From positions 744,001 through 808,000 of the forward strand of contig JALLLT010000013.1 of NCBI GenBank assembly GCA_025266875.1: a stretch of DNA of 64,000 bases, in the 5' to 3' direction. The notes below the pieces were generated by a model that did not search any database, was not told the origin of the DNA, and was given only the letters and a program-made list of their open reading frames with translations. The DNA is from Fennellomyces sp. T-0311 (Eukaryota; Mucoromycota; Mucoromycetes; Mucorales; Lichtheimiaceae). Below, piece after piece: positions 22,355-34,022 of this stretch; position 1 is the stretch's first letter; every line of letters starts with the position of its first letter. The translations under genes and the position numbers were made by a program.

Positions 22355-23188
22355 ATGCCTAAACTTCGGTATAAAGATCATCCCGAACCCGAAGAAGTAG
22401 TCGACAAAAAGCACAAGAAGAAAAAGAAGAAGCACAAGAAACGATCCAAATCGCCATCACGCCATCGCCACAAATATTATGATCCACCGAAACTATACGA
22501 AGAAGAATCCGGTTGGATCCCACCTCAGCACGATGAAGAAGCCGAATGGCGAGAGCGATTATTTTCTGCCATGGCGGAAGACGAAGGGCAAGATGCGTTC
22601 TATACCCAATACAGCGATTACAATCAACGCAGTGAACTAGACACCATGAGCGAAGAACGATATCGAGACTACATTGCCACTCAAATGTATCGCAAACGCA
22701 ATGCCGAACAGATCGCTTGGGAAGAAGCCATGGAGAAAGAAGCCAAACGAAAGGAAAAGAAACGAAAGGAAGATCAGGAACGTATTCGACAAGAAGAAAA
22801 ACGGATGGAACAGGAGCGCGTGCGGCAAGAAACTATTTTGCGACAACTCAAGATTCAATCGAGTCGAACGAGTTATGAGGATCGATGGAAGGTGTTGGAA
22901 ACCGCGACTGTAATCAAAAAGAAGGATATCCCTTGGCCTGTGGCTCCCGGTGCGTCATTCTCGAAAGCCAATGTCAAGGAGTTCTTGGTCTCGTTGACTG
23001 CGTCTCTGGATGAAAATCGAAAGGTGGTTCGAAAGGATCAGCTGAGGTACCATCCCGATAAATTCGTTCATCGCGTCTTGCGCAAGTTTGAAGGGTCTGA
23101 AAAAGAACGCATTCATTTGACTACAAAGTCCAATGATTTGTCCGGTTGGCTCAATGAGTTGTGGCAAGAGCTGAACGAAGCCTCATAA
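22355..23188 (+). CDS. NFKBIL1-like protein
   Basis: Single exon, 277 aa. The N-terminus is a basic Lys-rich stretch (HKKKKKKHKKRSKSP), a likely nuclear localisation signal. A long charged coiled coil follows (residues about 110-175). The C-terminus has RWKVLE, DIPWPVAPGASF and KDQLRYHPDKF with an Arg-rich helix, the conserved tail of NF-kappa-B inhibitor-like protein 1 (IkBL). The animal protein is nuclear and linked to mRNA processing. Ankyrin repeats of the animal protein are absent here. The start is the first ATG; a second choice is not obvious. Confidence 0.8.
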   Translation: MPKLRYKDHPEPEEVVDKKHKKKKKKHKKRSKSPSRHRHKYYDPPKLYEEESGWIPPQHDEEAEWRERLFSAMAEDEGQDAFYTQYSDYNQRSELDTMSEERYRDYIATQMYRKRNAEQIAWEEAMEKEAKRKEKKRKEDQERIRQEEKRMEQERVRQETILRQLKIQSSRTSYEDRWKVLETATVIKKKDIPWPVAPGASFSKANVKEFLVSLTASLDENRKVVRKDQLRYHPDKFVHRVLRKFEGSEKERIHLTTKSNDLSGWLNELWQELNEAS

Positions 23189-23596
23189 GACGAGGATCGT
23201 GGCAACCAGTCTATAGATTAGAGCGTTATATTTGTTTACACTGGATTTCGTGGAATAGACTATTGTCCAAGCTGGTGATGGATCAATCGGCCCTTTCAAA
23301 TGACCAGCTTTAATGAATACGGTTATACTCTTGTATACCATATAGTAATGTTTCTTTGAGTTTTTCGTACATATATTTATGGACTGCCACCTTTTTCGAT
23401 TGAGCGCCGAATTCTGTGAACAAGGCACACACGCATTCACACAGATATGTTGATTTTCATAGCGAACATTGTAACAGCTCTTGAGAGTGAGTGTAGCTCA
23501 CCAAGACGTTTTCGTGGCATCATGGATGCAAGAATACATATACATTTGTTGCTCAATATTTAAATGGCCGTACATGAAAAAAAAAAAGTTCAATAT
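23189..23596. other. Short convergent intergenic region
   Basis: Two genes end here from opposite strands. AT-rich, with AATATTTA and A-run motifs near both stops. No further gene seen. Confidence 0.5.
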
Positions 23597-24532
23597 TTAT
23601 TGCTGTAATATTTGCTTGGCATATTGCACACGACTTGTCTTTGACTGTATATACTTGGCTGATGGAATTGTACTACGAATGAGCCAAAGGCGTTGCTTTT
23701 GAGTCTTGGCTTGATCTATCTCTAGCTTCTTGATTCGCAGCTCGTATTCCGGTACAAGGCAGTTTTTGAGAGCGTGTTCCAGAGTAATATGATACATCAT
23801 AGAGTCATCTTTGCGCGCCAGTGCTGGGTTGCTCCAGTAAGACATATGTATCCGATTTTGCAGCTCTTCTAGTGCATCCTCGACATCCGGATCATACATG
23901 TGCTCCTTCACAATGTATTCTCTGAGGGCTTGCGGGTATTCTTGCATTGAGCAGTTGTGGGGTAGATCAAGTCGGCAATCCGATGGTGTAAAGCATGACA
24001 CTCTCTTGAAGTATCCATTCGCTAATGAGCGAGCGCCTTTCAGTATACTCCTGGCTCGTTGAAGTTGAGCTTCTTGAGATGGCGGCAACTTTTGAATAGA
24101 TTCTTGTACATTGAGATGATACGCAATTTCGACAGCCTTGAGCTTCCGAGCATACGCTGCGTGGTCGACTCCAAGTCTTCGACTTGCAAGAGACTTGGTT
24201 TGTTCGTAAACCAGATCATCCTCTACGTCGTCGAGACATTCTTCTGTTTCGGATTGAGTAGGCTTTGGTGAAGGCCGGTTCACCGATGGTGCGAAAATGT
24301 CAAGGACTAGAATGGGTTCGTGCTTTACTCCTGATCTTGCTGCAGTTTCGGCATAGGAGCGATGGTTGGTCCAGACTGTGGATCCTTGTTTCAATGTCCC
24401 ATGGTCGTCATGGCTACTTGGTATTGAGTCCAGGGGCGGAAACGTACGATCGTCCAACAAGGATAAAAGGGCCTGTGTTGGAGTAGTGGTCTCATGGAGG
24501 TGTTGGTCTTCGGCAAACGGTAAGGTGAGCAT
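23597..24532 (-). CDS. Unrecognised 311-aa protein
   Basis: One uninterrupted exon with an ATG at 24532 and normal coding composition. The first 100 residues are rich in Thr, Ser and Pro. An acidic stretch (ECLDDVEDD) follows, then mostly helical, charged sequence with conserved-looking Cys (FTPSDCRLDLPHNCSMQEYP). The last 60 residues are a basic amphipathic helix (LRIKKLEIDQAKTQKQRLW). No signal peptide or membrane span. I do not recognise the family. It converges with the NFKBIL1-like gene. Confidence 0.7.
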   Translation of the reverse strand: MLTLPFAEDQHLHETTTPTQALLSLLDDRTFPPLDSIPSSHDDHGTLKQGSTVWTNHRSYAETAARSGVKHEPILVLDIFAPSVNRPSPKPTQSETEECLDDVEDDLVYEQTKSLASRRLGVDHAAYARKLKAVEIAYHLNVQESIQKLPPSQEAQLQRARSILKGARSLANGYFKRVSCFTPSDCRLDLPHNCSMQEYPQALREYIVKEHMYDPDVEDALEELQNRIHMSYWSNPALARKDDSMMYHITLEHALKNCLVPEYELRIKKLEIDQAKTQKQRLWLIRSTIPSAKYIQSKTSRVQYAKQILQQ

Positions 24533-27500
24533 GATCCGTTGAATAATTAAAAATTTGCAAGGTGATCCTATCCAGCTTTTTATACTACATAAGTGCTGCG
24601 CCGTCTTTCAAAATGCGACTCAGAGGCGCAGCAGCATGCGGAGAATGTGGTATGATTTGGTTACTGCTGCATATTATATTTGCCAGAAGATCCGACACAA
24701 TAAACATATTAAAAAAATTATCAGAAGATGGTATATTGAACATGGCACGTACAATTACCCTAAATATCTGTATTATGTACCGTGACCATGGAATTATTAA
24801 ATAAAAAAACGATAGATACGTACTTCTTGAATTGATAATCTTCCCACAGCATTATACTCGACCGGAAGCTATAGCTTAGCAAAATGGTTTCACTGACTTT
24901 CAACCCACTAGATGCCGCAGCAAGCAAAGATGGATGTCAGTCTAGGCAAGATCGTGAAAGTGTCTTGTGGATGGTGCGAATCGGAAGCTTATTGAAAAGT
25001 TGCATGCAGTTCAATGGAACCGAATATAAATATATAGAATGGCTTTTACTTACGTCGTGCAAAGTACAATGCCGAGCGAATATCCGCAACAGCAGTTTCT
25101 GCTTCTTTACACTTGGTCTAATTCGTCTCTTGCAAACATGCTTCATAAGTATGTGAAGGATTGCATCTATATATTTTGTATCTCCCACCCGAGTTCAGTA
25201 ACGCGCAATCTTAACCTAAACTAGTCATTACTTCTTTAACAACTTCGCTCGCCATCATAGACGCAGCCATATCCGCGTATTGTTCCGGCATCATCGGATC
25301 GTCCTTGTAGTTCGTGGAAGCAATTACAGCAAGCTTTCAGTCACGAAGATGACTTTCTAGATAAAAGCCGTATCTCTGGGGTCAATGATAAACGAGTACA
25401 TTAAATGCTCGCGATGGACGCTCAGGGCAAACTTATATAGTTTGTCCTCTATGATCCTCCCTGTCGATAGTGTCCATTTCAGGCGGGGGTTTTTATAGCG
25501 TTGTACTGTTTCTTGAACTCGTCGTCGCTAAATGCACCGTCATTTGGCAGTAGTTCTTCGATCCCTCGTTCAACATGTGGACGGAGGTCGCTATAGTGCT
25601 CGTCCCTATTTGGGCTAGAACTGGCACCGCTCGTGTTTTAGTATGGATCGACAACTCTTGCTTCTCGATCGCAAGACGCTCTTCAGCAAATGTTCGTCAT
25701 GTACAGTGGTCCCCCGATTTCCCTAAGCCGATGGAACGCCACAAAAAATCGAGTAAAAAGCGGGGGTGAAGAAAAAGTGAGGTAAAGTAGATACTAAAAT
25801 CGAGCGGATAGTATGCTCAAACCTAAGGAAAAACGCGAGGGTGAGTAAAAAAAAACGAGAAAGGAAGACGCGGGGGGTTTGCACGCATGATGGACAGGCA
25901 TTGAAGTGAACATTGATACAGTTTGATTCAGATTGAAAAGGATTGCGTCTTTAACTTATTACCGAGTACCCGAGTAGTCGAATATCGTTGGCCCATTGTT
26001 GAAATGGAGATCGCTTTCGTTTGGCAGTGGTTTCAATTTCACCTTTGAACGCCTTTGAAGCACTTACTTCATCCTCAAGATCGAAGCGTCCGAAAAACGC
26101 CCGATGTCAAAGGATTTGTAGTTTTCTTCGAGGTAGTTTATAATGGACATCATTTAAGGAATAAATCGCCACAGTGAAAGAAAGAGGCTAAAATAATCTA
26201 ATAGCTCCTGTATGAAACTTAAATGATGACAAGTGGATGAACAGCATTGACAGTCAAATAGCACCTCCTCTTCAAAATCCAGAGACTGATATTACTGGAA
26301 AGTAGACGTCGCGGATATTATTGCTTGAACAGCCAATTTCTATCAGAATCAACAACGGCATTAGCGATCTGCCTTCTTTATGTTTAAAAAAACCCACACT
26401 ATAATACATCCGGTCCAACTCAAAGTAATATAAACAGTGCGTTCAAAAAAAAGGGAAAGAGTTTATTAGTGTCTGGAATTTCTATAAGCAAATAAGTCAT
26501 CTTCTCTTATATAATCATCCGCAACACTACATAGCCATCCGGGCTTAATGCTTCTTACCAGCCACGCGCCCCGGGGGATGTGCTTCGTCGTCTGTTTCTT
26601 GGGGCTATTGTCATGATCAGTTCAACTTATATCTTTTCGGGTATACTTTTTTTTGTCGTTCTGTACCGCGCTTTTCAGCTTTTCCGTGTGAATCACGGAC
26701 ACGCTGCAATAGAAATAAAATTAGCAGCTACTTTGACAAGGCATGCAAAATATAACATGCTACTTACGAGCCGATCGCCTCTTTGAACACGCAGGACCCA
26801 ATATACTATTTAGTACTAGGTTTCATGGGTTATTGTATGCATTACGTACCAACGGAGGGGAGAGAGGGGCTGATTCTCTAGTATATTATATCCATGCTTC
26901 ATCCATCTGCAAAACGGGCAGAAAACGATATCTTTCGGTGCGAAAGAAAAAGAAGGCCTAAAAATGCTATTGATTTCTAATCAAAACGCTTTATTCCCAT
27001 TGTTGTTTGTTTACATGAATATGAAACGCCAACTTGGCGCACCATTTTCCAACTGAGCCTAGATTTTCCCAGTTCTTGATGCCAGTTGTTTACTGCTCGT
27101 CTCGCTAAACGTTCCCCATACCGGTATTTCATCGGAGTTCGGTGCACTAAGAATGCCATCTGAAGTATCTGCAATTATGGGTGGGATTCATTACTGGTAT
27201 ATACTGTAGCCAAGAGGTTGTGTATCGAAGCAACGGATCTCAGAAAAAGTCCCTATCGTATTAGGGAATGATCATCATTCCAAAACAAGATAATCTCCGG
27301 ATGATAGAAAGCTTCTTAAACTGGCAAGCCAACGTAAGAATATCACATTAATATTAAGAGCGCACATGGACGGACGGACACTTCTGTTACACACCGAAGC
27401 TTCTTGCAATCACGCTGAATGTAGTACAAGCTGCAAGTCCGGGAAAGGCTTCCGGTGGCTCAGCAGTTGAATGTCGTCCTACATCACTTGCAGTCTCCCG

Positions 27501-29834
27501 TTCTGACGAAAATAAGCGTGTAATTTGTTCATATATCGTCACAGTCAATAAGAATCGTATCCAGAGTGACAATAGAATGAAGTGTCGGTTAGGCGCATGA
27601 TCTACGCTGCCTGTTTTACTACTATTTATAATGAAACAAGAAAGCTAGTAGGTGACATGGCAATGGATAAAGTATTCCAAAAATAAAGCTGCTTTCACTA
27701 GTTTATATATACTTCGAGGAATGTGGCTATATTACTTTTTAGACGGTTTCAACATGGATATAAAAGCAAAATTACAGTACGTACATATTATTATTTCTAG
27801 CTAATAATTGATGCATTACAATACTTTGCACTAGCTTGTTACTTCATGGCTGACTTAACTCTGGCACAGCATATATGCTCATGTGAATTGAAGCTTCAGC
27901 ATGACCACCATAACCACACGTAGCAGACACACAACTATCGGAAAGTAGTGATAAGCCAATGCCTATCTGCACCTGAGTTTTTATCAAGGTAAGGCCAGTT
28001 TGACTAACCTAGAACATTAAATGTACGTACCGTTAAATCATTTTATAATCGGCTTTATCGAAAGTATACTGGCATTCAATACCTCTCTATGTATATCCTA
28101 CAAAGAACAAATGGTACGTAGCTAGCCTAAAACTTAATTTTTATTGCTGCTCTCTCTTCTTTGAACACGTTGCTTATACTACATCCTTTTGCATGACGGT
28201 CATACCGATGTAGCCCGAAGGTGGCATTCCCCTATTCGAAAATATCAAACGTTGGAAATAACAATGGCTTCGCAGCTATGTTCTTTAACGGAAAAGAACA
28301 TGTGGTGTGTAGACATTATATAATCGGGATGTTCATTTGTGCACAAAAGAAAGTATTTCTACCGACAAGGGTTGCTGTTGTGTACCAGTACGTACCACCA
28401 TCTGGCCTTGACTGTAATCGAAATAAAAACAATTCCTGCTCTTCTGTGTCAGTGTAAGCATTTGCTTTTGTTGACGATCAAATTATTTTTAGTAAACTTC
28501 CCGTTATTCAGACAAAAAGAATTTTAATTTCAAGAACGAAACAAACGATCAACGCACACCTTACGACAGACCATAATACAGAATGCAGCTGCCCGTCTCT
28601 TTCAAATTTTCTAGATATAGATAAGCAATAATGACCAAAGCATTGATCTATATGTAGGTAGTAGGGATGGATGACAGATAAGATCTATCAACTGGGCACT
28701 TCCCAAATATAGCAGAAAGCCGCCGATCGGTATCACAGCCATTGGTATAAACGGATACTTTTGCTTGAGTGATCGACGTTACGTATTATAATTAAAATGA
28801 AACACAGATCCTCAACAGCATTTCCTAATGTGATTTGCCAATGTATCCTTGTATATAGATGCCAAGTTTGATGAATTTCTGCTGACTCAATTATATGAAT
28901 ATCTACTTTAAATGAATTCTTATTATCTCGGATGGATTTGAACGGGTTCGGAACCGCCGGTAAATTAAATAAAGTCTTCTGGAAGTAAAGTGTATGTGCT
29001 TTCGAAAGATTGTAAACAGAGTAGGATAATGTTGAGCATCGAATATTCCTATAACGATGGGCTATGCACGATACCTTATGAACCTACATCATCCATGTGC
29101 TTTATCTAACCGAACTTATTCCAATTATTCAGGAGCCACTTTGGATTGTCTAGATTTACATCGCCGGGTCGATGCATTCAATCTGCAGAATGATATAATT
29201 ATGTCATTAGGGGATTAAAAGACCTACACCATGACTGTCCGTAGAAGTTGTGCGACAACATGACTTCTGTAAGAACCTTTCATTATTACACACAAATGGT
29301 ACAATTTATATATAGAATTGGCATCATAAATAATTCATTTCGAAATAAAAAAAATCTCAGTTAACTTATGGGGATCCAAGGAGTTTACTTGACGAGGACA
29401 TGGATAGTACAGGAGAGAATCAAACCGTGTAGATAATATCAGTATTTGTATCGTGCTGACTAATTTTGTCCCGCCATTTGTTTCTAGTTAGCTGATTTTA
29501 GCATTGACATAAGGGAAGGGTATTCTCAGAACAAAAAGTTGGCGGGTCAGTAACATTGACTTGCAAATCCATATGACTCCCACACAACAAACTCTTTAAT
29601 TGCATCTACACGCCGCTTCTTTGGATTCGCGCGGATAGACTGTTGATCATTTTGTGGCGAACTGTACCGTGGAAAGCTATAATTAACGGGTGGGTTTTCA
29701 TGCACACCTGGTTTCCACAAACAGTTAACATGCACGTGTAACACCCATTGGTCAAATGGGGGACCGTTGATCTCTTTTTCCTAAAACTGATTTTTCATAT
29801 CCTGTTCTTCCCTGTTTTCTTCACTTTTTAAAAA
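24533..29834. other. Gene-poor 5.3-kb tract
   Basis: No complete gene. It contains the coding relic listed at 25206-26150 and isolated minus-strand fragments near 26977-27174 (KYRYGERLARRAVNNWHQEL) and 27387-27572 that look protein-like but have no partners. The remainder is AT-rich with no RNA gene recognised. The protoglobin promoter lies at the right end. Confidence 0.45.
25206..26150 (-). pseudogene. Decayed protein-coding relic
   Basis: Minus-strand pieces in different frames follow one another: KSFDIGRFSDASILRMK (about 26110-26050), GIEELLPNDGAFSDDEFKKQ (about 25560-25510), KWTLSTGRIIEDKLYKFALS and on to SFIIDPRDTAFI (25490-25365), then DDPMMPEQYADMAASMMASE ending at a TAA near 25214. 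Each has coding composition, but frames change and stops intervene without splice sites. This fits an old gene with several frameshifts. The family is not named; it may belong to a repeated lineage-specific family. Confidence 0.5.
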
Positions 29835-30581
29835 ATGACAATTCGCGCGACCAGCACAGACAACGACTCCATTACAGAACTCATTGATTTCGGTACGTTT
29901 TCAATGGCGTTGATTTGCTGTTTCATCGACCAACCAACACAACAACAAAAAACCATTGACAGGTTCGCAAGATGCGCAAGCGATTCAGAACGCGGCTATA
30001 AAACTTCGGCCGTGTATCCCGTCAATTATTGACACTGTACAGCAAAACCTTTCTCAGCACTTTGAGTTGACAACGGATATTCAGTTTGGCAAGGAGCCAT
30101 TACGGCGTTACTTGGGCAGAATCATGACCGGGCCGTATGACAGACGGTGAGAAAAGAAATGCCTGCAGGCACCTATTCATAAGCTAACACTGTTTTTTCG
30201 TATATCAGCTTCTTGGATTACCTGGATTGGGTTGCGACGCAACAACCGGATACCGATTATGTTTATATCAATACATTGCTTGGACAGCTGGAGGCGGCGC
30301 TCATCCGAAAGATTCTATCGTTAAATCTGATAGACCGCGCAATCGAGGAAACAATCATCAACGCATTCAGCAAACTGCTGTGGATGCAGAATCACTATTT
30401 TGTAAAGAACTATTCGCCAAATGCACGGAGGTCAAAACCAAGTGACAGCTCTGGTCGCGGGTCGATCGTTGACTTTGTTCGTGGGATACCGGAATTCTTG
30501 CGAACCTGTCCGATGTTCCCCGTCGTTGTCGGCGCCGCGGTGGGCGGAACTGCTGTTTACATGACCATGAAGCGGCGGTGA
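29835..30581 (+). CDS. Tail-anchored protoglobin-like protein
   Basis: Three exons: 29835-29892, 29963-30146, 30209-30581; 204 aa, phases consistent. The middle follows the fungal protoglobin/globin-sensor pattern: FGKEPLRRYLGRIM, then FLDYLDWV, then YVYINTLLGQLEAALI, then NAFSKLLWMQNHYFVKNY. In the family as I know it, the position four residues before LLG is the proximal histidine (YIHxxxLLG); here it is Tyr (codon 30264-30266). The C-terminus has one hydrophobic span (MFPVVVGAAVGGTAVYM) followed by KRR, a tail anchor, possibly mitochondrial or ER. Haem binding is therefore uncertain. The family call comes from motif alignment by eye. Confidence 0.75.
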
Positions 30582-30879
30582 TATTGTAATGTTTTGTGTA
30601 ATCCATGTATCTGCTGGTAGCACAAGTTAGCTGTTGTGCAGTTTTAATGCATCGCTTGCGATACCATGACGCATAAACATCTTTTCTTTTTCTTAAAAGC
30701 ACCTTGCATAATCCGTTTCATATCAAGTGCTGAAAACATCACGACCATCCTACTTTTGACTAGGTTAAGGAGCATGCACGTGGCAAGGCTTATTGACAGG
30801 CAAACGAGCTGGGTTGGTATTATTACAGCTTTCCTGATTATTCATAATGTACACATATTGGTAAGGTGACAATATAGCA
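30582..30879. other. Convergent spacer
   Basis: About 300 bases between the protoglobin stop and the first GST stop. No gene or RNA seen. Confidence 0.5.
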
Positions 30880-31862
30880 TTAAATACGTGCGTCTGCTGG
30901 AGGAGGAGCCAGCTGAATATACTTGTCCATGCGACTCCACCAGGCAGTGAATTCCTTTCCGGCCTTGGGGTCATTCAACACAATAGCCTGGAAAATTTCA
31001 GGGCGGTGAACTTTCAGCATGATAAAGTACGATGCCAGCGAAACATCAGCCCAGCCAGCTAGATATGAAAAAAAAAGTACACGCATTAGGTATCTTTTTT
31101 TCGTTTCGTTCAATGCTTTTCTTACGCTGTTGACCAGTCACGTAGGGATACTGCTTGAGAACTCTGCCAATGCCATCAATGTTCTCTGTGATTGCCTTTG
31201 CGTTTTTATCCTGATCGCCCACAAATTTCTCCAAAGGCATCTTGAAAGATGCTTCACGAGTAGCTCTGAACCAGGGACCATGCTGCTGTGCCTTTTCCAA
31301 AATACTGAACACCGAAAGCTTAAAGATCTTTGCCAAAACTCGGCGACTGACAAAGTCGTGGAAGAACAAGTGAGCACCAATGTTGCCATTGAAGAGACTG
31401 GGCGTGTCTGGATAAGCTTCATCCAGGTATTTCCTAATTAGCAAGCAATGAGTTGTTTTGAAAACAACAGTATGATTCTTGGTTCCTACGCAATCTCCCA
31501 GGATTCATGAACGGCTTTGTTGCCATGCAATTTGTCCACAATAACTGGGACAGTTACGGCCTTGCTATTTCCACTACAGAAAAAAAGTATGATAGTTAGT
31601 ATCACTGGAATAAATCAACGCGAGTTTGCTACTTGCGTAATCTTTGGAACTTCCTCTCGTACTTGAGGAAACTTGAGCCAGACGGTTTCGTAGGGGATAC
31701 CCTGGTATTCATTCAGTTTTTAGCATGACTCATGACCGACATTTCAGCACGTCCTTTATGTACCTTGTAATTCAAAGCAAAGCGCGTCTTGCAAGTGTTA
31801 GGGGACCATGCTTGGCCCGGAATGCCTTCGAGTTCCAAATCGTAAAAGATAATGTGAGCCAT
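30880..31862 (-). CDS. Glutathione S-transferase, copy A
   Basis: Five exons on the complement: 31764-31862, 31637-31701, 31490-31573, 31126-31433, 30880-31058; 244 aa. The N-terminal thioredoxin fold starts MAHIIFYDLEL with WSPNTCKTRFALNYK, a motif of fungal etherase-type (FuA-like) GSTs. VPVIVDKLHG gives the cis-Pro loop. The C-terminal helical domain ends with GWADVSLASYFIML. Cytosolic glutathione conjugation or detoxification is inferred. The second intron uses a GC donor (GCAAGT); only this choice keeps frame, and copy B has GT at the same site. Copy B lies 1.2 kb downstream on the same strand with matching exon structure. Confidence 0.88.
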
Positions 31863-33045
31863 TTCGTTCTTTTTTTGCGCTGACTGTAAAGAAAAGCTGG
31901 CTGGGAAACCGATTCGGTTATTATATTGATCGCGCATGTGTCACGGGAGTTCCCACACTTTAAAACCAACAATAATACGCAATATCACGAGCTATACACT
32001 TTCTGAAAAGCCACGTGACGTAAAGGTAAACATGAACCACTCCAAGAGTCATAACTTCTGTTAGTAACACACGCACAGAATGTTTCTCCCAGGATACAAG
32101 CTGTAGTGCTTTCCATATACAACGTAATTTTACTTGATGCATTAAACACTTGATGCATCAAAAACATGTACACTACTTGCCTTGTTCAGGGCTTGCTTTT
32201 ATTTTTTAGGATACAGTCCCAACCAAACTTGACAGCTCGCACGTGCTCATGCTTTGTGTGATGTGTCGGCCAGGTGCCCTACACTTGGTACTCGCTACTC
32301 CACTCAGCTGGTGATAATCCAATTGAACGTTCACCGTTATCTTGATCATCGTTGATATAACGCACCATGGTCCACACTAAAGAACGTTCGTTTCCCCTTT
32401 GGCTCTTTAGCCGTTCATACCAAAGATTCTAGGTGCTGTCAATTTGATTCCGACGGTCACTTGGCTTGCTGCGCAGCATCATGTTTGATCCTGAGTCAGC
32501 GAGTTTACTCCTTGTTTAGACTTTACAAGTTCACAGTACCTCCTGTTGTAGTATCCACAGATCAATGATGCTTACATAGCATATTTGATTTCTTTGGAAT
32601 GCATCCAACGAAGTACGATTGTATTAGTAAGCAATCGGCCACCAACGCCGGTGTGTACGTAATGCTGGTTACATCCGTTGCTTAAACAGGTACTACTGGA
32701 TCAAACCAGGGCGTTGCTCCCCAAGTTTATGGTACAATCGCAAAATCTATTTACCATGTAAGATATGTTTTGCCGGTATCTATATACTCGTGTTATTACC
32801 GAGTACAATATTAGTAAACACAAGTACTGGAACCACTTTTTTTTGAAAAAAAGTGATCGATGCTGGTAATAGACTCCCTTACACGGATGGTGTGAATATG
32901 TCGAGACATTCTTGGGTAGTTGATAATATGACTGCAAAGCCATTATTTATTTAACACATATTACGATTACATATACAAATATTTAAAACAGCTATCATAA
33001 CATAGAGATCGACATGGGGAATATGGATAACGGTGCCAACTAAAA
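31863..33045. other. Spacer between GST copies
   Basis: About 1.2 kb, AT-rich; contains the copy A promoter and the copy B 3' end. No gene or repeat recognised. Confidence 0.45.
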
Positions 33046-34022
33046 TCACAAGATCATTCGCTCTCTGTGGGACGGCGGTTCCAGCCGCATATACTTTTCC
33101 ATCCGTTTCCACCAAGTAGTGAATGCATCTCCGGCCTTGGTATTATTTAGCACCAAACTAGTAAACGACTCTGGGCGACCTTCAACAATCAAGCGAAAGT
33201 ACGCTGCCAGGACAAGATCCGCCCAACCCGCTAATTACAACGTTGTTCAATATTGCACATTCACGATTTTCTGCCATCATTATATTACCTTGCTCTCCGC
33301 TCATGTAGGGGAATATATTGAGAATTTTGCCAATGGGTTCCAAAGCAGTTGTCAGTTCCGCCTCATTGCTTGCTGAATCACCAACAACTTCTTCCAAGGT
33401 CATTCCAAAAATATCTTCACGACTTTTCCTGTAATAATCCGCATCTTCGCCAATTTTTCCCAGTATCCCAAATACGGAAATCTTGAATGCCGTGAGCAGC
33501 AGTTTGCTATCGCAATAGTTGTAAAAGAATAAATGGACACCCATGTTGCCATTGAACACGCTTGGATTTTCTGGATATGCTTCTTCGAGATAATTTCTAC
33601 GTATAAGCATGGTTTCGATTAGATACTTTTTTTTTCGAGGTTTACTAATGATGGTTACGCAATATCCCACGAGTCCTGCACAACTGTGTTGTCATGTAAC
33701 AAATCAACAATGATCGGAACTGTTATTGGGCTTTCTTTTTTGCTACGGACAAAATCTATAGTTGAGAAAGGCCATTGACAGGCGAGATCCATTTGCTTAC
33801 GTTAATTTTGGAACCTCGGTGCTAAGTTCGGAATACGCTAACCACACCGTTTTATAAGGAATACCCTGTATAATCGATATGAGCGTATTGCCAATCAGTC
33901 AATCATATAATATTTTTTTTTACCTTGTAATTTAGTGTATATCGTGTTTTGCTGGTATTCGGTGACCAATGGGTCTCTGGAGCATCTTGTAGTTTGATGT
34001 CGTACAGGAGTATGTGAACCAT
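33046..34022 (-). pseudogene. Glutathione S-transferase, copy B, with a 1-base frameshift
   Basis: Same five-exon plan as copy A: 33924-34022, 33800-33865, 33659-33742, 33289-33596, 33046-33230. Exon sizes are 99, 66, 84, 308 and 185, against 99, 65, 84, 308 and 179 in copy A. The second exon has one extra base in an A-run at 33839-33841 (T-run in the gene sense), which brings an early stop. The other exons are open and in the phases expected without that base, including WSPNTSKTRYTLNYK and AGWADLVLAAYFRL. So this is a very recent null allele or a single-base sequence error. No other defect seen. Confidence 0.75.

Noticed and set aside
28931..28960. GGTTCGGAACC-type motif suggesting a tRNA T arm
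   Set aside because: No acceptor or D arm can be paired around it; it is a simple palindrome.
33742..33800. Alternative donor inside GST copy B exon 2 to avoid the stop
   Set aside because: Using GTATTC near 33835 would remove conserved residues present in copy A; a one-base frameshift explains the data better.
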